A stretch of 64,000 bases of DNA from positions 21,241-85,240 of the forward strand of contig NZ_QRJO01000006.1 of the NCBI RefSeq assembly GCF_003471585.1, written 5' to 3'. Positions 18,916-29,243 of this stretch are shown one piece after another (within the stretch, counting starts at the first letter, position 1; each line of letters begins with the position of its first letter). The notes beneath the pieces were generated by a model. The model did no database searches and was not told the DNA's origin. It was given only the letters and a program-made list of their open reading frames with translations. A program made the position numbers and the translations under genes. The DNA comes from Collinsella sp. AM18-10. Its GTDB lineage: Bacteria; Actinomycetota; Coriobacteriia; Coriobacteriales; Coriobacteriaceae.

Positions 18916-20064
18916 TTAATCGAGGATATCGTCGAGGGCACTCTTGATACGGTCGGTCACCGACTTCTTACCGGAAGCGACGTCATCGCCCATCTCATCG
19001 GCAAAAGCACGGAGCAGCTCGCGTTGCTTATTGGAAAGATTGGTGGGAACGACCACGCGCAGTTGCACGATCAGGCGGCCACGCGAACCGCCACCGCCAA
19101 TGCGCGGCATGCCGTAATTATTGACGCTCACGGTGTCGCCGTACTGGGCGCCGGCGGGAACCGTCACCTTAACGACCTCGTCGGGCATAATGCCCTCGAC
19201 CTCGATCTCGCAGCCGAGCGCAGCCTGCGCAATCGAGATATCGCTCACCAGGTACAGGTCGTCACCGTTGCGCTTAAAGCGCTCATGGTCGGCAACGCGC
19301 ACGTTGACAATCAGGTCGCCCGAAGGCTCGCCGCGAAGACCGGCCTCACCAAAGCCGCTCACACGCAGCTGGCGACCGGTCGAAACGCCGGCGGGAATAT
19401 CGATGTCGATCTTTTCGTGCGAAGGCGTGCGGCCCTGACCGTCGCAGGTCTCGCAGGGATGGTCGATAACCGTGCCCTCGCCATGGCAGTCGGGGCAAGG
19501 CGAGGAAGACTGAACCTGGCCCAAAAACGATCGCTGAACCGTCGTGACGTAGCCCGTACCGTGGCAGCGGCCGCACTGCTTTTCCTGTGCACCCTCGGCC
19601 CTACCGGTACCGTTGCAGTCCTCGCAAGGAGCAAGGCGATCATAGCTGATCGTCTTTTTGCAGCCGAGTGCCGCCTCCTCGAGCGTCACCGAAAGCGAGA
19701 TGGCCATGTCACGTCCGCGACGACGCTCACGACGGCTGCGGGCGCCACCACCGGCGCCACCGCCAAAGAACGACGAGAACAGGTCGTCCATGCCCATGCC
19801 ACCAAAGATATCGTTGATGTCGACATAACCAGAGCCACCGGGGCCGTCCGCGGTGCCGTAACGGTCGTAGTTAGCACGCTTCTGCTCATCGGAAAGAACG
19901 GAATAGGCCTCGTTGAGCTCCTTGAACTTGGCCTCGGCCTCGGGATCGTCCGAAACATCCGGATGTACGGTACGGGCCTTCTTTAAAAACGCACGCTTAA
20001 TCGTCCGCGCGTCGGCATCCCTGTCGACGCCAAGCACCTCGTAGTAATCCCTATTTTCCGACAC
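18916..20064 (-). CDS. dnaJ: Chaperone protein DnaJ
   Basis: DnaJ is the J-domain co-chaperone of DnaK. The 382-residue protein has a J domain with VHPDVS, a Gly-rich linker (FFGGGAGGGARS), four CxxCxGxG zinc repeats (CEDCNGTG, CGRCHGTG, CPDCHGEG, CETCDGQG), and both C-terminal peptide-binding domains. The GTG at 20064 (SENRDYY) was chosen for its AAGGA site eight bases upstream. It directly follows a second, membrane-anchored DnaJ variant. Confidence 0.95.
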   Translation of the reverse strand: MSENRDYYEVLGVDRDADARTIKRAFLKKARTVHPDVSDDPEAEAKFKELNEAYSVLSDEQKRANYDRYGTADGPGGSGYVDINDIFGGMGMDDLFSSFFGGGAGGGARSRRERRRGRDMAISLSVTLEEAALGCKKTISYDRLAPCEDCNGTGRAEGAQEKQCGRCHGTGYVTTVQRSFLGQVQSSSPCPDCHGEGTVIDHPCETCDGQGRTPSHEKIDIDIPAGVSTGRQLRVSGFGEAGLRGEPSGDLIVNVRVADHERFKRNGDDLYLVSDISIAQAALGCEIEVEGIMPDEVVKVTVPAGAQYGDTVSVNNYGMPRIGGGGSRGRLIVQLRVVVPTNLSNKQRELLRAFADEMGDDVASGKKSVTDRIKSALDDILD

Positions 20065-20145
20065 GACCGAATCCTTCCAACTTTCATTATTGTCACAGTG
20101 CGTCCTATACCCAAGCTGGGCCGACCGCAAACAAAGGGTTTGATG

Positions 20146-21249
20146 TTATTGCATTTGATACGGCGAAAGCATGGCCCGTTGCGAGCAGCTCGCGAACCAA
20201 ACCGACACGAGCGCGAACATGAAGCCGTTGGCAAAACCGTTGGCAAACTGCATCGCACCGCGCTTCCACCACAGCAGGCTGCGATGAAGCACACCGTCCG
20301 AAAGCACCATGAACAGGCCCATGGTAAACGGAATAAAGCACATCACGGCAAAGGCCGAGAACACGCCCGAGATGGCCGACAGCACCAAAAACGGCGCCAC
20401 AATGCCCATCAAGTAAAAGCCAGTACGAGCTTTGCCTTCCAAGCGCTCGGCCTCAACATGGGCGCGGCCGACCAGGTCGCCGCCCGCGGCACCGTTGGTG
20501 CCAGCATGACCCATGCCGCCAATGCGGACCTCGTCGCCGTCATGCGTGCCGGCAGGAAACTCAATCGTCTGCTCGGAGGTCACACGGGTTCGCCCGCTGC
20601 CACCGCAATCGGGGCAGGGGTCGGCCACGACCTTACCGGAACCGCCGCACTCGGGGCAGACCGACTGGAACGTGCCCGCACCAAACAGGAAGGACAGGTC
20701 GACGTCGATGTGGCCGCGGCCACCGCAGCTCGGGCAGGTATGTGCATGCTCGGACGAAACAGAGCCCGAGCCGCCGCAGTGACCACAGGTATCGAAGCGC
20801 GTGTAGCGGACGGTCTTGCGGGCACCGCCCTTGGCCTCCTTGGCGTCGAGTTTGATATCGACGACCACGTTGGCGCCGTTCTCGGGATTGTAGGCAGCCT
20901 GGCCGCGACGCTGCTGGCCCCAAGCGCTACCAAAGGGAAAGCCGCCCTCAAAGGGATTGCCATAGCCCGTGCTGCCGGCGTAGCCGCCACCATAGGGCGA
21001 AGCCGTAGGAGCACCGGCAAAGGGATTGCCAGAACGCATGGCGTCGTAGCGCGCACGTTTTTGCTCATCCGAAAGCACGGCGTAGGCCTCGGAAACCTCT
21101 TTAAACTTTTCCTCGGCATCCGGCTCTTTATTGACGTCCGGATGGAGCTTACGGGCCTTTTGCTGGAAGGCCTTTTGAATATCACGCGAGGTGGCGTCCT
21201 TGGAGACACCCAGAATCTCGTAGTAATCTTTTTCGTTCATCGTCGCCAT
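20146..21249 (-). CDS. DnaJ-like protein with C-terminal membrane helices
   Basis: The 367-residue protein starts like DnaJ: a J domain with the HPD tripeptide near residue 37, a Gly/Phe-rich region, and four zinc repeats ([32 protein letters not shown]). After a partial C-terminal domain I it lacks domain II and the dimerisation region. Instead it ends in about 85 residues with two or three hydrophobic helices ([46 protein letters not shown]). This suggests a membrane-bound J protein recruiting DnaK. ATG at 21249 has AGGAGG nine bases upstream. It occupies the place where hrcA often sits between hemW and dnaJ. Confidence 0.85.
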   Translation of the reverse strand: MATMNEKDYYEILGVSKDATSRDIQKAFQQKARKLHPDVNKEPDAEEKFKEVSEAYAVLSDEQKRARYDAMRSGNPFAGAPTASPYGGGYAGSTGYGNPFEGGFPFGSAWGQQRRGQAAYNPENGANVVVDIKLDAKEAKGGARKTVRYTRFDTCGHCGGSGSVSSEHAHTCPSCGGRGHIDVDLSFLFGAGTFQSVCPECGGSGKVVADPCPDCGGSGRTRVTSEQTIEFPAGTHDGDEVRIGGMGHAGTNGAAGGDLVGRAHVEAERLEGKARTGFYLMGIVAPFLVLSAISGVFSAFAVMCFIPFTMGLFMVLSDGVLHRSLLWWKRGAMQFANGFANGFMFALVSVWFASCSQRAMLSPYQMQ

Positions 21250-21307
21250 GCGCGGCAACCTCCTGCTCACAGCAGCGTATATATTCCGGTAATTCTACCC
21301 GAGCGGC

Positions 21308-22540
21308 CTAAGCTAGATCCCAAAACAGCTCGAACAGAACATTTCCATCGAGCCAGCCCAGATGGGTCGGCGCCAGACGAGCTCGAACATGGCCCGCGAC
21401 GACATCTGCCGAAGTGAAGGGTCCCTCATGACCCCAGAGTGTCTCGGGCACCCAAGTGGCAAGACCCAATTCGAGCGAGCGATCGCAGGCAGCTGCCAGC
21501 TCGCCCGTTGGGATGACGCACGCTGCACGAACCAACAGGTCGGACGCGACACCGCGCGTCATGCGACAAGCGAGCATCAAGTCTTCGGCGACAGCCTCGC
21601 GCTGCGACAGATATTCGGCCTCGAACGCCGTCGCGTCATCGTCACGTTGCACCAGACGCACGCGGTACGCATCGCCTCGAGAAGACACGCCGGGGAACAA
21701 CTTAGCCAGGCGATCGAAATCCTCAGCATCGAGCATGCCCGCGGCAGAGCGTCCTAGACCCAAATAGCCCTGTCCAGTCCAGTAGGCAATGTTATGGGCG
21801 CACTCATGGCCGTCGAGCGCGTAGCTTGCCACCTCATACGGATGATAGCCGGCCGTACCCAGGCGCTCACGCGCCGCGTCCATGCACGAAGCCTGAAAAT
21901 CCTCGTCGGGCTCGAGCGACTCGTCGCGGCACGCCATGCGATAAAGGGGCGTCCCCTCCTCAAGCGTGAGCGGGTAGATCGACACATGATGCGGCGCCGC
22001 CGCCAGCACGCCATCGAGCGTGCTCCGCCAACTTGCGGCCGTCTGCCCGGGAAGGCCGCACATCAGGTCGCACGACACATCGAGGCCAGCGTCCTTCACC
22101 GTCGCGATAGCCGCAAGTGCCCGATTGGCATCGTGAATGCGGCCAATAGCAGCCAGCTCGGTATTGTCGAGGGTTTGCACGCCCAGAGAGATGCGCGTGA
22201 CACCCGCCTCGGCAAGCGCGGTGGCGAGCTCAGCGGTCAGGGACTCAGGATTGGCTTCGCAAGTATATTCAACGGGTTTGCACCACATGGAGATACGACG
22301 GGCAAGTTCCACCAGGCGCTCCCCAGCAAGTGACGGCGTGCCGCCGCCAGTATAGACCGTGCGGACCTGCGCAAGCGCCCCGGCGTCGCCAAAGGAATCG
22401 AGGCGCGCATACAACTGCTCAAAATACGAATCGAGCGCGGCATCCAGATCACACGCAGCAAAGCTGCGCGAGTCAAAGTCGCAGTACCGGCACTTTTGGG
22501 CGCAAAACGGCACGTGCACGTACAGCGCGGTAACGGCCAC
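21308..22540 (-). CDS. hemW: Radical SAM heme chaperone HemW
   Basis: HemW binds heme and a [4Fe-4S] cluster and delivers heme to respiratory enzymes; it was long annotated as a coproporphyrinogen oxidase. The 410-residue protein has the N-terminal motif HVPFCAQKCRYCDF (CxxxCxxC) and YTGGGTPS, then a HemW C-terminal domain. It begins 2 bp after dusB and precedes the dnaJ pair, a common hemW-dnaJ arrangement. Confidence 0.92.
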   Translation of the reverse strand: MAVTALYVHVPFCAQKCRYCDFDSRSFAACDLDAALDSYFEQLYARLDSFGDAGALAQVRTVYTGGGTPSLAGERLVELARRISMWCKPVEYTCEANPESLTAELATALAEAGVTRISLGVQTLDNTELAAIGRIHDANRALAAIATVKDAGLDVSCDLMCGLPGQTAASWRSTLDGVLAAAPHHVSIYPLTLEEGTPLYRMACRDESLEPDEDFQASCMDAARERLGTAGYHPYEVASYALDGHECAHNIAYWTGQGYLGLGRSAAGMLDAEDFDRLAKLFPGVSSRGDAYRVRLVQRDDDATAFEAEYLSQREAVAEDLMLACRMTRGVASDLLVRAACVIPTGELAAACDRSLELGLATWVPETLWGHEGPFTSADVVAGHVRARLAPTHLGWLDGNVLFELFWDLA

Positions 22541-22542
22541 CG

Positions 22543-23586
22543 TTAGGCCTCCAGCGGATGAGCAGGCACCGACTCGCCGGCGGCAAGCGCGGCCTCGCAG
22601 GCCACCACGTCGCGCTCGATATCATCGACCAGCGCCATAAACTCCTCGTACGTAGAGCAACGCACCACCTGAGCGCGCCAGGCGGCGGAATGGGGCATGC
22701 CCTTTAAGTACCAGCTTGCGTACGTGCGAGCACGCGACATGAGCGGCAGAAGCTCATGCGTCAACGTCAGGTGCTCGCGCAGAGCCTCCAGGCGCTCGAC
22801 CGAGGAGCGAGAAGGAACCGGCGTGCCATCGAGTGCAAGGGCTCGGGCATCGCCGAACACCCACGGATTACCGTAGATACCGCGCGCGATAAACACCGCG
22901 CTGGCACCCGAGCCGTGCAGATGCTCAGCAGCGTCCTCGGCCGAGAACACATCGCCCGAACCAATCACGGGAATCTCGACAGAATCGGCAACCTCATCGA
23001 CGACCGACCAGTCGGCCTGGCCCGTGTAGAGCTGCGTGGCGCAACGACCATGCACGGCGACTGCGGCAGCCCCTGCGCCCTCAAGCATCTGGGCAAATGT
23101 CGCGGCATTGCGGTCCTCGGCATAAAAGCCCTTGCGAATCTTGACGGTCACGGGCACGTGCGCCGCGCCCACCGTGGCCTCGACGATCTTCTCCGCCAGG
23201 TCGGGCGTGCGCATGAGCGCCGAACCCTCGCCCTTGGTAACAACCTTGCGGGCGGGGCATGCCATATTGATATCGATGAGCGACAGGCGATCGCCAACGC
23301 GCTCCTCGACGGCGGCAACGGCGCTCGCAAACTGCTCGGGCTTGGAGCCAAAGAGCTGCACGCAAATCTGCTGCTCCTCGTCGGCCGGTAGCACCAGGCG
23401 CCAGGTCTTGTTGCTGGCATAGGCAAGGCCCGCCACGCTCACCATCTCGCTGTAGGCAAGGTTGGCACCGCGGAGGCGGCACATGATGCGGTAGGCAGGG
23501 TCGGTCACGCCCGCCATGGGAGCCATAAGGAACGGCTGCTCGGCATAAGCACCCAGCAGCCGCTTACTGTAATCAGAAAGCGCCAT
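22543..23586 (-). CDS. dusB: tRNA-dihydrouridine synthase
   Basis: Dus enzymes are FMN-dependent reductases making dihydrouridine in tRNA. The 347-residue protein has FLMAPMAGVTDPAYR near the N-terminus, the catalytic region INMACPARKVVTKGEGSALM, and the FMN phosphate-binding motif IPVIGSGDVFSAEDA. Length and motifs fit the DusB group. It begins 4 bp after the lepA stop and is followed closely by hemW, so translation is probably coupled. Confidence 0.92.
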   Translation of the reverse strand: MALSDYSKRLLGAYAEQPFLMAPMAGVTDPAYRIMCRLRGANLAYSEMVSVAGLAYASNKTWRLVLPADEEQQICVQLFGSKPEQFASAVAAVEERVGDRLSLIDINMACPARKVVTKGEGSALMRTPDLAEKIVEATVGAAHVPVTVKIRKGFYAEDRNAATFAQMLEGAGAAAVAVHGRCATQLYTGQADWSVVDEVADSVEIPVIGSGDVFSAEDAAEHLHGSGASAVFIARGIYGNPWVFGDARALALDGTPVPSRSSVERLEALREHLTLTHELLPLMSRARTYASWYLKGMPHSAAWRAQVVRCSTYEEFMALVDDIERDVVACEAALAAGESVPAHPLEA

Positions 23587-23590
23587 GGAC

Positions 23591-25402
23591 CTACTCGTCC
23601 ACCTTGAGGATCGCCATAAAGGCCTCCTGCGGAACCTCGACCGATCCGATGGCTTTCATGCGCTTCTTGCCCTCTTTCTGCTTCTCGAGCAGCTTGCGCT
23701 TACGCGAGATATCGCCGCCGTAGCACTTAGCAAGAACGTCCTTGCGACGCGCCTTGACGGTGGAACGGGCGATGATCTTGTTGCCGATAGCACCCTGGAT
23801 GGGCACCTCGAACAGCTGACGCGGGATGATCTCCTTGAGCTTGTCGCACAGGCCACGGGCCAGGCCATATGCCTTGTCCTTATGGACGATAAACGAAAGC
23901 GCGTCCACCTCGTCGCCCGAAAGCAAAATATCGAGCTTCACGAGCTCGGAGGGACGGTACTCGTTGAACTCGTAGTCGAGCGAGGCGTAACCCTTGGTGC
24001 GGCTCTTGAGCTGATCGAAGAAGTCCAAGATGAGCTCGGCGAGCGGCATATCAAAGCGCATCTCGACCGATTTGCTCGTCAGGTGGATCATGTCGGTCGT
24101 GACGCCGCGGTGCTCGATGGCGAGCTGCATGACGGCACCCGTGTACTCAGGCGGGCAGATGATCTTTGCCTTGAGGTAGGGTTCCTCAATACGATCGATG
24201 CGGGTGGCCTCGGGAAGGTCCTGCGGACTGCGGACATCGATCATCTCGCCGTCGGTCTTGTAGACGTGATAGTCAACTGAGGGACTCGTGGCAATGAGGT
24301 CCAAGTTGAACTCGCGCTCCAGGCGTTCCTTGACGACTTCCATGTGCAGCAGGCCCAGGAAGCCCACGCGGAAGCCAAAGCCGAGCGCCACCGAGGTCTC
24401 GGGCTCCCACACCAACGACGGGTCGTTGACGTGCAGCTTATCGAGGGCGTCACGCAGGTTCTCGTAGTCCTTGTTGTCGATCGGGAACAGGCCCGTGTAG
24501 ACCATGGGCTTGGCCTCGCGGTAGCCCGGCAGAGGCTCGGGGCAGGGGTTCGAAGCCCACGTAAGGGTATCGCCCACGCGCACAGCCTCGGGGTCCTTCA
24601 GACCCGTGACCACATAGCCAACCTCGCCGACGGTCAGAGCATCGACCGGCGTCTCGGCAGGGCGCTTGACGCCCACGCCGTCGACCAAGAAGTCACCCTT
24701 GGCCTGCATCATGCGCAGGGTATCGCCCTTTTTGATAGAGCCGTCAAAGACGCGCACCGTGGCGACGACACCACGATACTCGTCGAAGTACGAATCCAGG
24801 ATGAGCGCCTTGAGCGGCGCGTTCGCATCGCCCTTGGGCGGAGAGATCAAAAAGACAATGGACTCCAGCAGATCATGGATGCCCTCGCCGGTCTTGCCCG
24901 AGACGCACACGGCATCATCGACAGGGATCGCCAGGTCATCCTCGATCTCGGTCTTGACCTCATCGGGGTGTGCCGACGGCAGGTCGATCTTGTTGATGGC
25001 CGGCACAATGTCCAGATTGGCGTTCATGGCGAGCGTCGCGTTGGAGACGGTCTGCGCCTCGACACCCTGGGTGGCATCGACGACGAGCACCGCGCCCTCG
25101 CAGGCGGCCAGAGAACGCGAGACCTCGTAGGTAAAGTCAACGTGGCCCGGCGTATCGATCAGATTGAACTGATACGTCTCACCATCGTCGGCGTCATAGG
25201 AAACGCGGACGGCATTGGACTTGATCGTAATGCCGCGCTCGCGCTCGATATCCATGGTGTCGAGCAGCTGCGACTCCATGTCGCGTTCGTCGACGGTATG
25301 GGTGAGCTCGAGGATGCGGTCACTGATCGTGGACTTGCCATGGTCGATGTGCGCAACGATCGAGAAGTTGCGGATGTGGGAAATGTCAATTGAAGTATTC
25401 AT
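23591..25402 (-). CDS. lepA: Elongation factor 4 (LepA)
   Basis: LepA is a ribosome-associated GTPase implicated in translation under stress and in 30S biogenesis. The 601-residue protein has G1 [10 protein letters not shown]3 DTPGHVDF, an EF-G-like domain series, and the LepA-specific C-terminus ending near KVD(E). The start [12 protein letters not shown] at 25402 gives family length; the ribosome site before it is weak. It lies after the rpsT terminator and leads the lepA-dusB-hemW cluster. Confidence 0.97.
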   Translation of the reverse strand: MNTSIDISHIRNFSIVAHIDHGKSTISDRILELTHTVDERDMESQLLDTMDIERERGITIKSNAVRVSYDADDGETYQFNLIDTPGHVDFTYEVSRSLAACEGAVLVVDATQGVEAQTVSNATLAMNANLDIVPAINKIDLPSAHPDEVKTEIEDDLAIPVDDAVCVSGKTGEGIHDLLESIVFLISPPKGDANAPLKALILDSYFDEYRGVVATVRVFDGSIKKGDTLRMMQAKGDFLVDGVGVKRPAETPVDALTVGEVGYVVTGLKDPEAVRVGDTLTWASNPCPEPLPGYREAKPMVYTGLFPIDNKDYENLRDALDKLHVNDPSLVWEPETSVALGFGFRVGFLGLLHMEVVKERLEREFNLDLIATSPSVDYHVYKTDGEMIDVRSPQDLPEATRIDRIEEPYLKAKIICPPEYTGAVMQLAIEHRGVTTDMIHLTSKSVEMRFDMPLAELILDFFDQLKSRTKGYASLDYEFNEYRPSELVKLDILLSGDEVDALSFIVHKDKAYGLARGLCDKLKEIIPRQLFEVPIQGAIGNKIIARSTVKARRKDVLAKCYGGDISRKRKLLEKQKEGKKRMKAIGSVEVPQEAFMAILKVDE

Positions 25403-25432
25403 GCGGACTATCTTACCCGAGCGGTACAAAAA

Positions 25433-25462
25433 ATGGAGCCTGTTCCATAAAACAGGCTCCAT
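25433..25462 (-). terminator. Intrinsic terminator of rpsT
   Basis: A perfect 12-bp stem (atggagcctgtt / aacaggctccat) with a 6-nt loop is followed on the minus strand by TTTTT, 37 bp past the rpsT stop and before lepA. Confidence 0.85.
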
Positions 25463-25498
25463 TTATGCGCGTAATCTGTGTGGTGTGAAATTTACAAC

Positions 25499-25765
25499 TT
25501 AGGCGTTGATGCTGTTCACGAGCTTGGCAAGACCGGACTTGCGGTTGGAAGCCTGGTTCTTGTGGATAACATGCTTGGCGGCAGCCATGTCGAGACGCTT
25601 GGTGACGGTCTTGAGGGCAGTCTGGGCCTTCTCGGCGTCGCCCTCGGCGACGGCGGACTGGACGTGCTTGGTCAGCGTCTTGAGCTCGGACTTGACAGCC
25701 TTATTACGCATGCGAGCTGCCTCATTGGTGCGGATACGCTTCTTCTGAGACTTGATGTTTGCCAC
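25499..25765 (-). CDS. rpsT: 30S ribosomal protein S20
   Basis: S20 is a small basic 16S-rRNA-binding protein. The 88-residue product ([20 protein letters not shown] ... [12 protein letters not shown]) matches the family throughout. The start is GTG at 25765, with AAAGGAA upstream; the longer open frame before it has no S20 homology. It has its own extended -10 promoter and terminator, between holA and lepA. Confidence 0.97.
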   Translation of the reverse strand: MANIKSQKKRIRTNEAARMRNKAVKSELKTLTKHVQSAVAEGDAEKAQTALKTVTKRLDMAAAKHVIHKNQASNRKSGLAKLVNSINA

Positions 25766-25840
25766 TTCTGGAGTTCCTTTCGAGTTCCTTGCAAAAAATG
25801 TATGACACCTCTGAGACACGGTGAGGTCATGCAAGCGCCT

Positions 25841-25849
25841 ACTATAGCA
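25841..25849 (-). promoter_or_regulatory. Extended -10 promoter of rpsT
   Basis: TGC-TATAGT on the minus strand (TATAGT at 25841-25846) lies about 75 bp upstream of the rpsT GTG. No good -35 is placed for it. The same GTGCTATAGT string occurs before rpmB. Confidence 0.6.
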
Positions 25850-25898
25850 CGCTCCCTCTCAAAGGGATAGAACGAATTTGTCAAATAGGCAGGTATCA

Positions 25899-26861
25899 TC
25901 ACGATTTTCTCAAGATGTCCGTAATCCAGAGCAAAAGCGCCGTCTGAGAATCGGCCGAACCCTTGAGCGCGAGCTCCACATCAACGGCACCCTCGAGCGC
26001 TGCGATGAGCTCGGTCATCGAAAAACGACGCGCCCAGGTAAGGTGATTCTTGACCTGCCAGGACTGGAGCTTGAGCGTTGCGGCCAGCTCGCGACCCTGC
26101 CCACGCGCGTCGAGCGCCTTGGCGACGATAAGCTCGCGAATGCGACCGCACAGCAATGTGTAAGTCCACACGTAGCTCTTGGAGGGCAGGAGCTTAAAGA
26201 GCTCGAGCGAACGCCGCATATCGCGAGCCGAGACGGCGTTGAGGAAGTCCCAGGGTTGGACCTCGGCCGTACGTACAATCCAGCGCTCAACATCGGCAAG
26301 TTCAATCTGGGGCGACTCGACCATCTGGGCAAGCTTAGCCAAGTCGTTATCGAGCATGCGCGTGTTTTCGCCCGAACGCGAGACGAGCTCCTCGGCGGCC
26401 GCCGTCGAAATCGACTTACCGCGCTGCGTCGCCATCTGCTGAACACGGCGCGGCAGTTCCCAGCGCTTGGTACCCGAGCAATCGACGATAGCCTTCTTGT
26501 CGATCTTGGCGATTGCCTTATACAGGCGCGTATTCTTGGCAAGTGAGTCGGCGATGATGAGGCAGACCGTTGTTGGGCTGGGACTCGCCAGATACCCAAC
26601 GAGCGGCTCCGAGACCGCCTTGGCGAGCTTTGAGCAGCCATCAAGGATTACCAGGCGAAACTCGCTGCCCATCGGAAAGGTGTTAAGCGATCCGATAATC
26701 GACTCGATATCGGGGTCCTTGGTCATGTCGCGCTCGTCGAGGTTGAACTCGACCATACCCGACTTTTCCAGACGCGCTTTCATACGCGAGACGGCGTGAT
26801 CGCGCTTGACTCCGTCGGTACCGACGATCAGATATGCCGGCAGCAGACCGGTTTCGGACAT
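25899..26861 (-). CDS. holA: DNA polymerase III subunit delta
   Basis: HolA is the clamp-loader subunit that opens the beta clamp. The 320-residue protein shows the HolA pattern: AYLIVGTDGVKRDHAVSRMK at the N-terminus, the central LVRSRSGEN-like segment (SRSGENTRMLDNDLAKLA), and a C-terminal helical collar. The start MSETGLLP at 26861 has GAGGGGAG five bases upstream. The comEC-holA-rpsT order is common in Gram-positives; 78 bp without a clear terminator separate it from comEC, so read-through is likely. Confidence 0.93.
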   Translation of the reverse strand: MSETGLLPAYLIVGTDGVKRDHAVSRMKARLEKSGMVEFNLDERDMTKDPDIESIIGSLNTFPMGSEFRLVILDGCSKLAKAVSEPLVGYLASPSPTTVCLIIADSLAKNTRLYKAIAKIDKKAIVDCSGTKRWELPRRVQQMATQRGKSISTAAAEELVSRSGENTRMLDNDLAKLAQMVESPQIELADVERWIVRTAEVQPWDFLNAVSARDMRRSLELFKLLPSKSYVWTYTLLCGRIRELIVAKALDARGQGRELAATLKLQSWQVKNHLTWARRFSMTELIAALEGAVDVELALKGSADSQTALLLWITDILRKS

Positions 26862-26939
26862 TGCGCTCCCCTCTCGCAGACTCTCGAATTCGTACCGTGC
26901 CATTTTAGCCCAGGGGCCAGCCGCGCGCCAACGATGTCA

Positions 26940-29243
26940 TCACGGTCGCTGGCATCGCATCGCAAAGCCCTTCGCAGTCGGCGTGACGGTAATGTCGCCG
27001 TGTTCGATGGTGCACGCGAACACACCACCCGCTTCCTTCACGGCATCAATGCAGGCATCGGACGGATGCCCGTATCGATTCCCCTCGCCCGCGCTCGCGA
27101 GGGAAAGCTCGGGCTTCAGGACGTCCAGCAACTTACCATCGACTGAAACCTTGGAGCCGTGATGCCCAAGTTTAAGGACATCGATATCCCCCACCTCCTG
27201 CACGAATTCCCGTTCTTGGTCGAGCTCGGCATCACCGGTGAGGAGCATACGCAGGCCCTTGCCTTCCTGAACATAAGAGAGCAGCAGGACAAGCGAGTCC
27301 TCATTTCCCTCGCCATCCACGGACTCGAATGGCCACATCACGCGGGCGCAAAATGAGCCGATGTAGACCGCATCCCCACGGCGCACCTGCCGATACTCCA
27401 CGCCAGGTCGGTTCAATACCTCGGCAGGAGCATCCTCTAGCGCCTCGGCCGCAACGACAATCGTTCCAACCGAAAACTGTTCGAGCACATCGGGAAGACC
27501 ACCCCAGTGATCCTCATCCCAATGTGTCACAAAGACGGCATCGATATGGTGCACGTTATTGCGAACCAAAGCCGCCACCACGCGCTCGTCGAGCCCGCAG
27601 TCGACGAGCGCTACTGCGCCGCCCTGGCGGATAAGAATCGCATCGGCCTGGCCCACATCGAGCACCGTCACCGAAGGCGGAGCGAATCGATCCCAGTAGA
27701 CGTACGGAATCGCAGCCAAGAACACCAGACATGCAAGCCCCACCGCCATAGGACGTGCACGGGGACGCGGCCACCTGACCAGCAGAGCCGCCAGCAAACA
27801 CGGCACTAGGTAAATCCACATGCTATCGGGCGGCACACTCACGGATGCACCCGGCACGGCGGCAAACAGCTGCTCGAAGAATAGCGCGCAACGGGCGGCA
27901 ATCATGGGCACAACGAGCACCCAAGTCCGCAACGGTGCCACGAGCGAAAAGGGAACCAGCACGATCGACACAGCAAGCAGTACGCTCACCACCGGACCGA
28001 TGACCGCATTTGCCAGCGGAGCAATGAGCGAGAACGTACCGAAGGCAGGAATGGTAATGGGAAGCGTCGCCAACTGCGAGCACAGCGTGACGGAAAGCAT
28101 GCTGACAATGCCCGATGGCACACCCAGCTCACCCAAAGCGTAGGTGGCGTACGGGCAAAGGCACAGGATGGCAAAGACGCTGGCACATGAAAGCTGAAAG
28201 CCCATCTCGAACAGCACCGTCGGCCTCAGTAGCACAAAGATCGACATAGTTACGAAGAGAGCCGATGCGCCGTGCCGGCGACGCCCCGCGCCGTTTACGA
28301 CAAGCGTCGCGAACACCATGCAGCACGCGCGCACGGCCGAGGGAGATGCGCCCGTAAAGGCAGCGTAGCCCACAAGCGTTATCGCCAATATCGCCCGCTG
28401 AAGACCACGTGAGCACCGAGTCTTTTGCAATACGCCCTCGATTACAAACCCAACGATAGCCAAATGGCTGCCCGAGACGGCGATAAGATGCGCCGTTCCC
28501 GTCATCGAAAACCAGTCGCCCGCCGGCTGGGCGCGCAGCTCGGCCGAACGACCGCAGACGACGCCGGCTATGAGCGCACGCGCCGGGTCGGTCGCAGGCG
28601 CGATGGACACAAGCAGCCCATTTCGCAGCCGAAGCAGCGGCCCCGGAGAGCCCTCATCGACGGACAAAATCCGAACGGCTTTAACCTTGCGCACCTCGCC
28701 TCGGAGTGCGCGCGATCGTCCATACGCATCGTTCTCAAAACGTGAAACGCGACCGATAACACGCACGTGCGCCCCGACCTTAAGCTCGCGGTCACACGAT
28801 AGGCGAACCGTTGCCAAGTTCTTACCGTCCGCGCGTGCCTCGCAGGTATAGGAATACACGTCGTCGTTTATGGATGGATCACCCCGCACAACAAACTCGA
28901 GGCTGCTTGCCGCTCGACCGTTGAGCGCCTTCGAAGCGCTTAGCGCGCCCACAGCCCACCACGCCGAGACGACCGCTCCCGCCACGAGACCGACGGACGC
29001 GGCATACAGCCACCGCTTCCAAGGGGCAAGCCGCGCACAAGATTGAGCCAGCACAACGAATACCGCCGCCGCAACGGGAATGGCCCATAGCAGCCCGACC
29101 GCCGGCGCCTGTTCCCTCAGCAGCGCATCAGCGGCCACGTTGAGCACCAAGGCGCAGCTCATGCACATGCCGGCACACAGGGCCATCGTCCACGGCATCA
29201 GGGGCCGCGGAGGCATCACATGTTCGCGCTCGGTCGCACTCAT
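26940..29243 (-). CDS. comEC: ComEC/Rec2 DNA uptake channel
   Basis: ComEC forms the inner-membrane channel that takes up single-stranded DNA in natural transformation. The 767-residue protein has an N-terminal DUF4131/OB-like region, a multi-helix competence domain (about residues 190-500, GTAHLIAVSGSHLAIVGFVIEG), and a C-terminal metallo-beta-lactamase-like domain from about 515 (VLDVGQADAILIRQG, VTHWDEDHWGG). The ATG at 29243 overlaps the comEA stop (ATGA), so the two are translationally coupled. Nothing suggests truncation, so DNA uptake may be functional. Confidence 0.95.
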   Translation of the reverse strand: MSATEREHVMPPRPLMPWTMALCAGMCMSCALVLNVAADALLREQAPAVGLLWAIPVAAAVFVVLAQSCARLAPWKRWLYAASVGLVAGAVVSAWWAVGALSASKALNGRAASSLEFVVRGDPSINDDVYSYTCEARADGKNLATVRLSCDRELKVGAHVRVIGRVSRFENDAYGRSRALRGEVRKVKAVRILSVDEGSPGPLLRLRNGLLVSIAPATDPARALIAGVVCGRSAELRAQPAGDWFSMTGTAHLIAVSGSHLAIVGFVIEGVLQKTRCSRGLQRAILAITLVGYAAFTGASPSAVRACCMVFATLVVNGAGRRRHGASALFVTMSIFVLLRPTVLFEMGFQLSCASVFAILCLCPYATYALGELGVPSGIVSMLSVTLCSQLATLPITIPAFGTFSLIAPLANAVIGPVVSVLLAVSIVLVPFSLVAPLRTWVLVVPMIAARCALFFEQLFAAVPGASVSVPPDSMWIYLVPCLLAALLVRWPRPRARPMAVGLACLVFLAAIPYVYWDRFAPPSVTVLDVGQADAILIRQGGAVALVDCGLDERVVAALVRNNVHHIDAVFVTHWDEDHWGGLPDVLEQFSVGTIVVAAEALEDAPAEVLNRPGVEYRQVRRGDAVYIGSFCARVMWPFESVDGEGNEDSLVLLLSYVQEGKGLRMLLTGDAELDQEREFVQEVGDIDVLKLGHHGSKVSVDGKLLDVLKPELSLASAGEGNRYGHPSDACIDAVKEAGGVFACTIEHGDITVTPTAKGFAMRCQRP

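Noticed and set aside
20065..20145. CIRCE/HrcA operator before dnaJ
   Set aside because: No TTAGCACTC-N9-GAGTGCTAA-like palindrome was seen between the two dnaJ genes or before the membrane variant.
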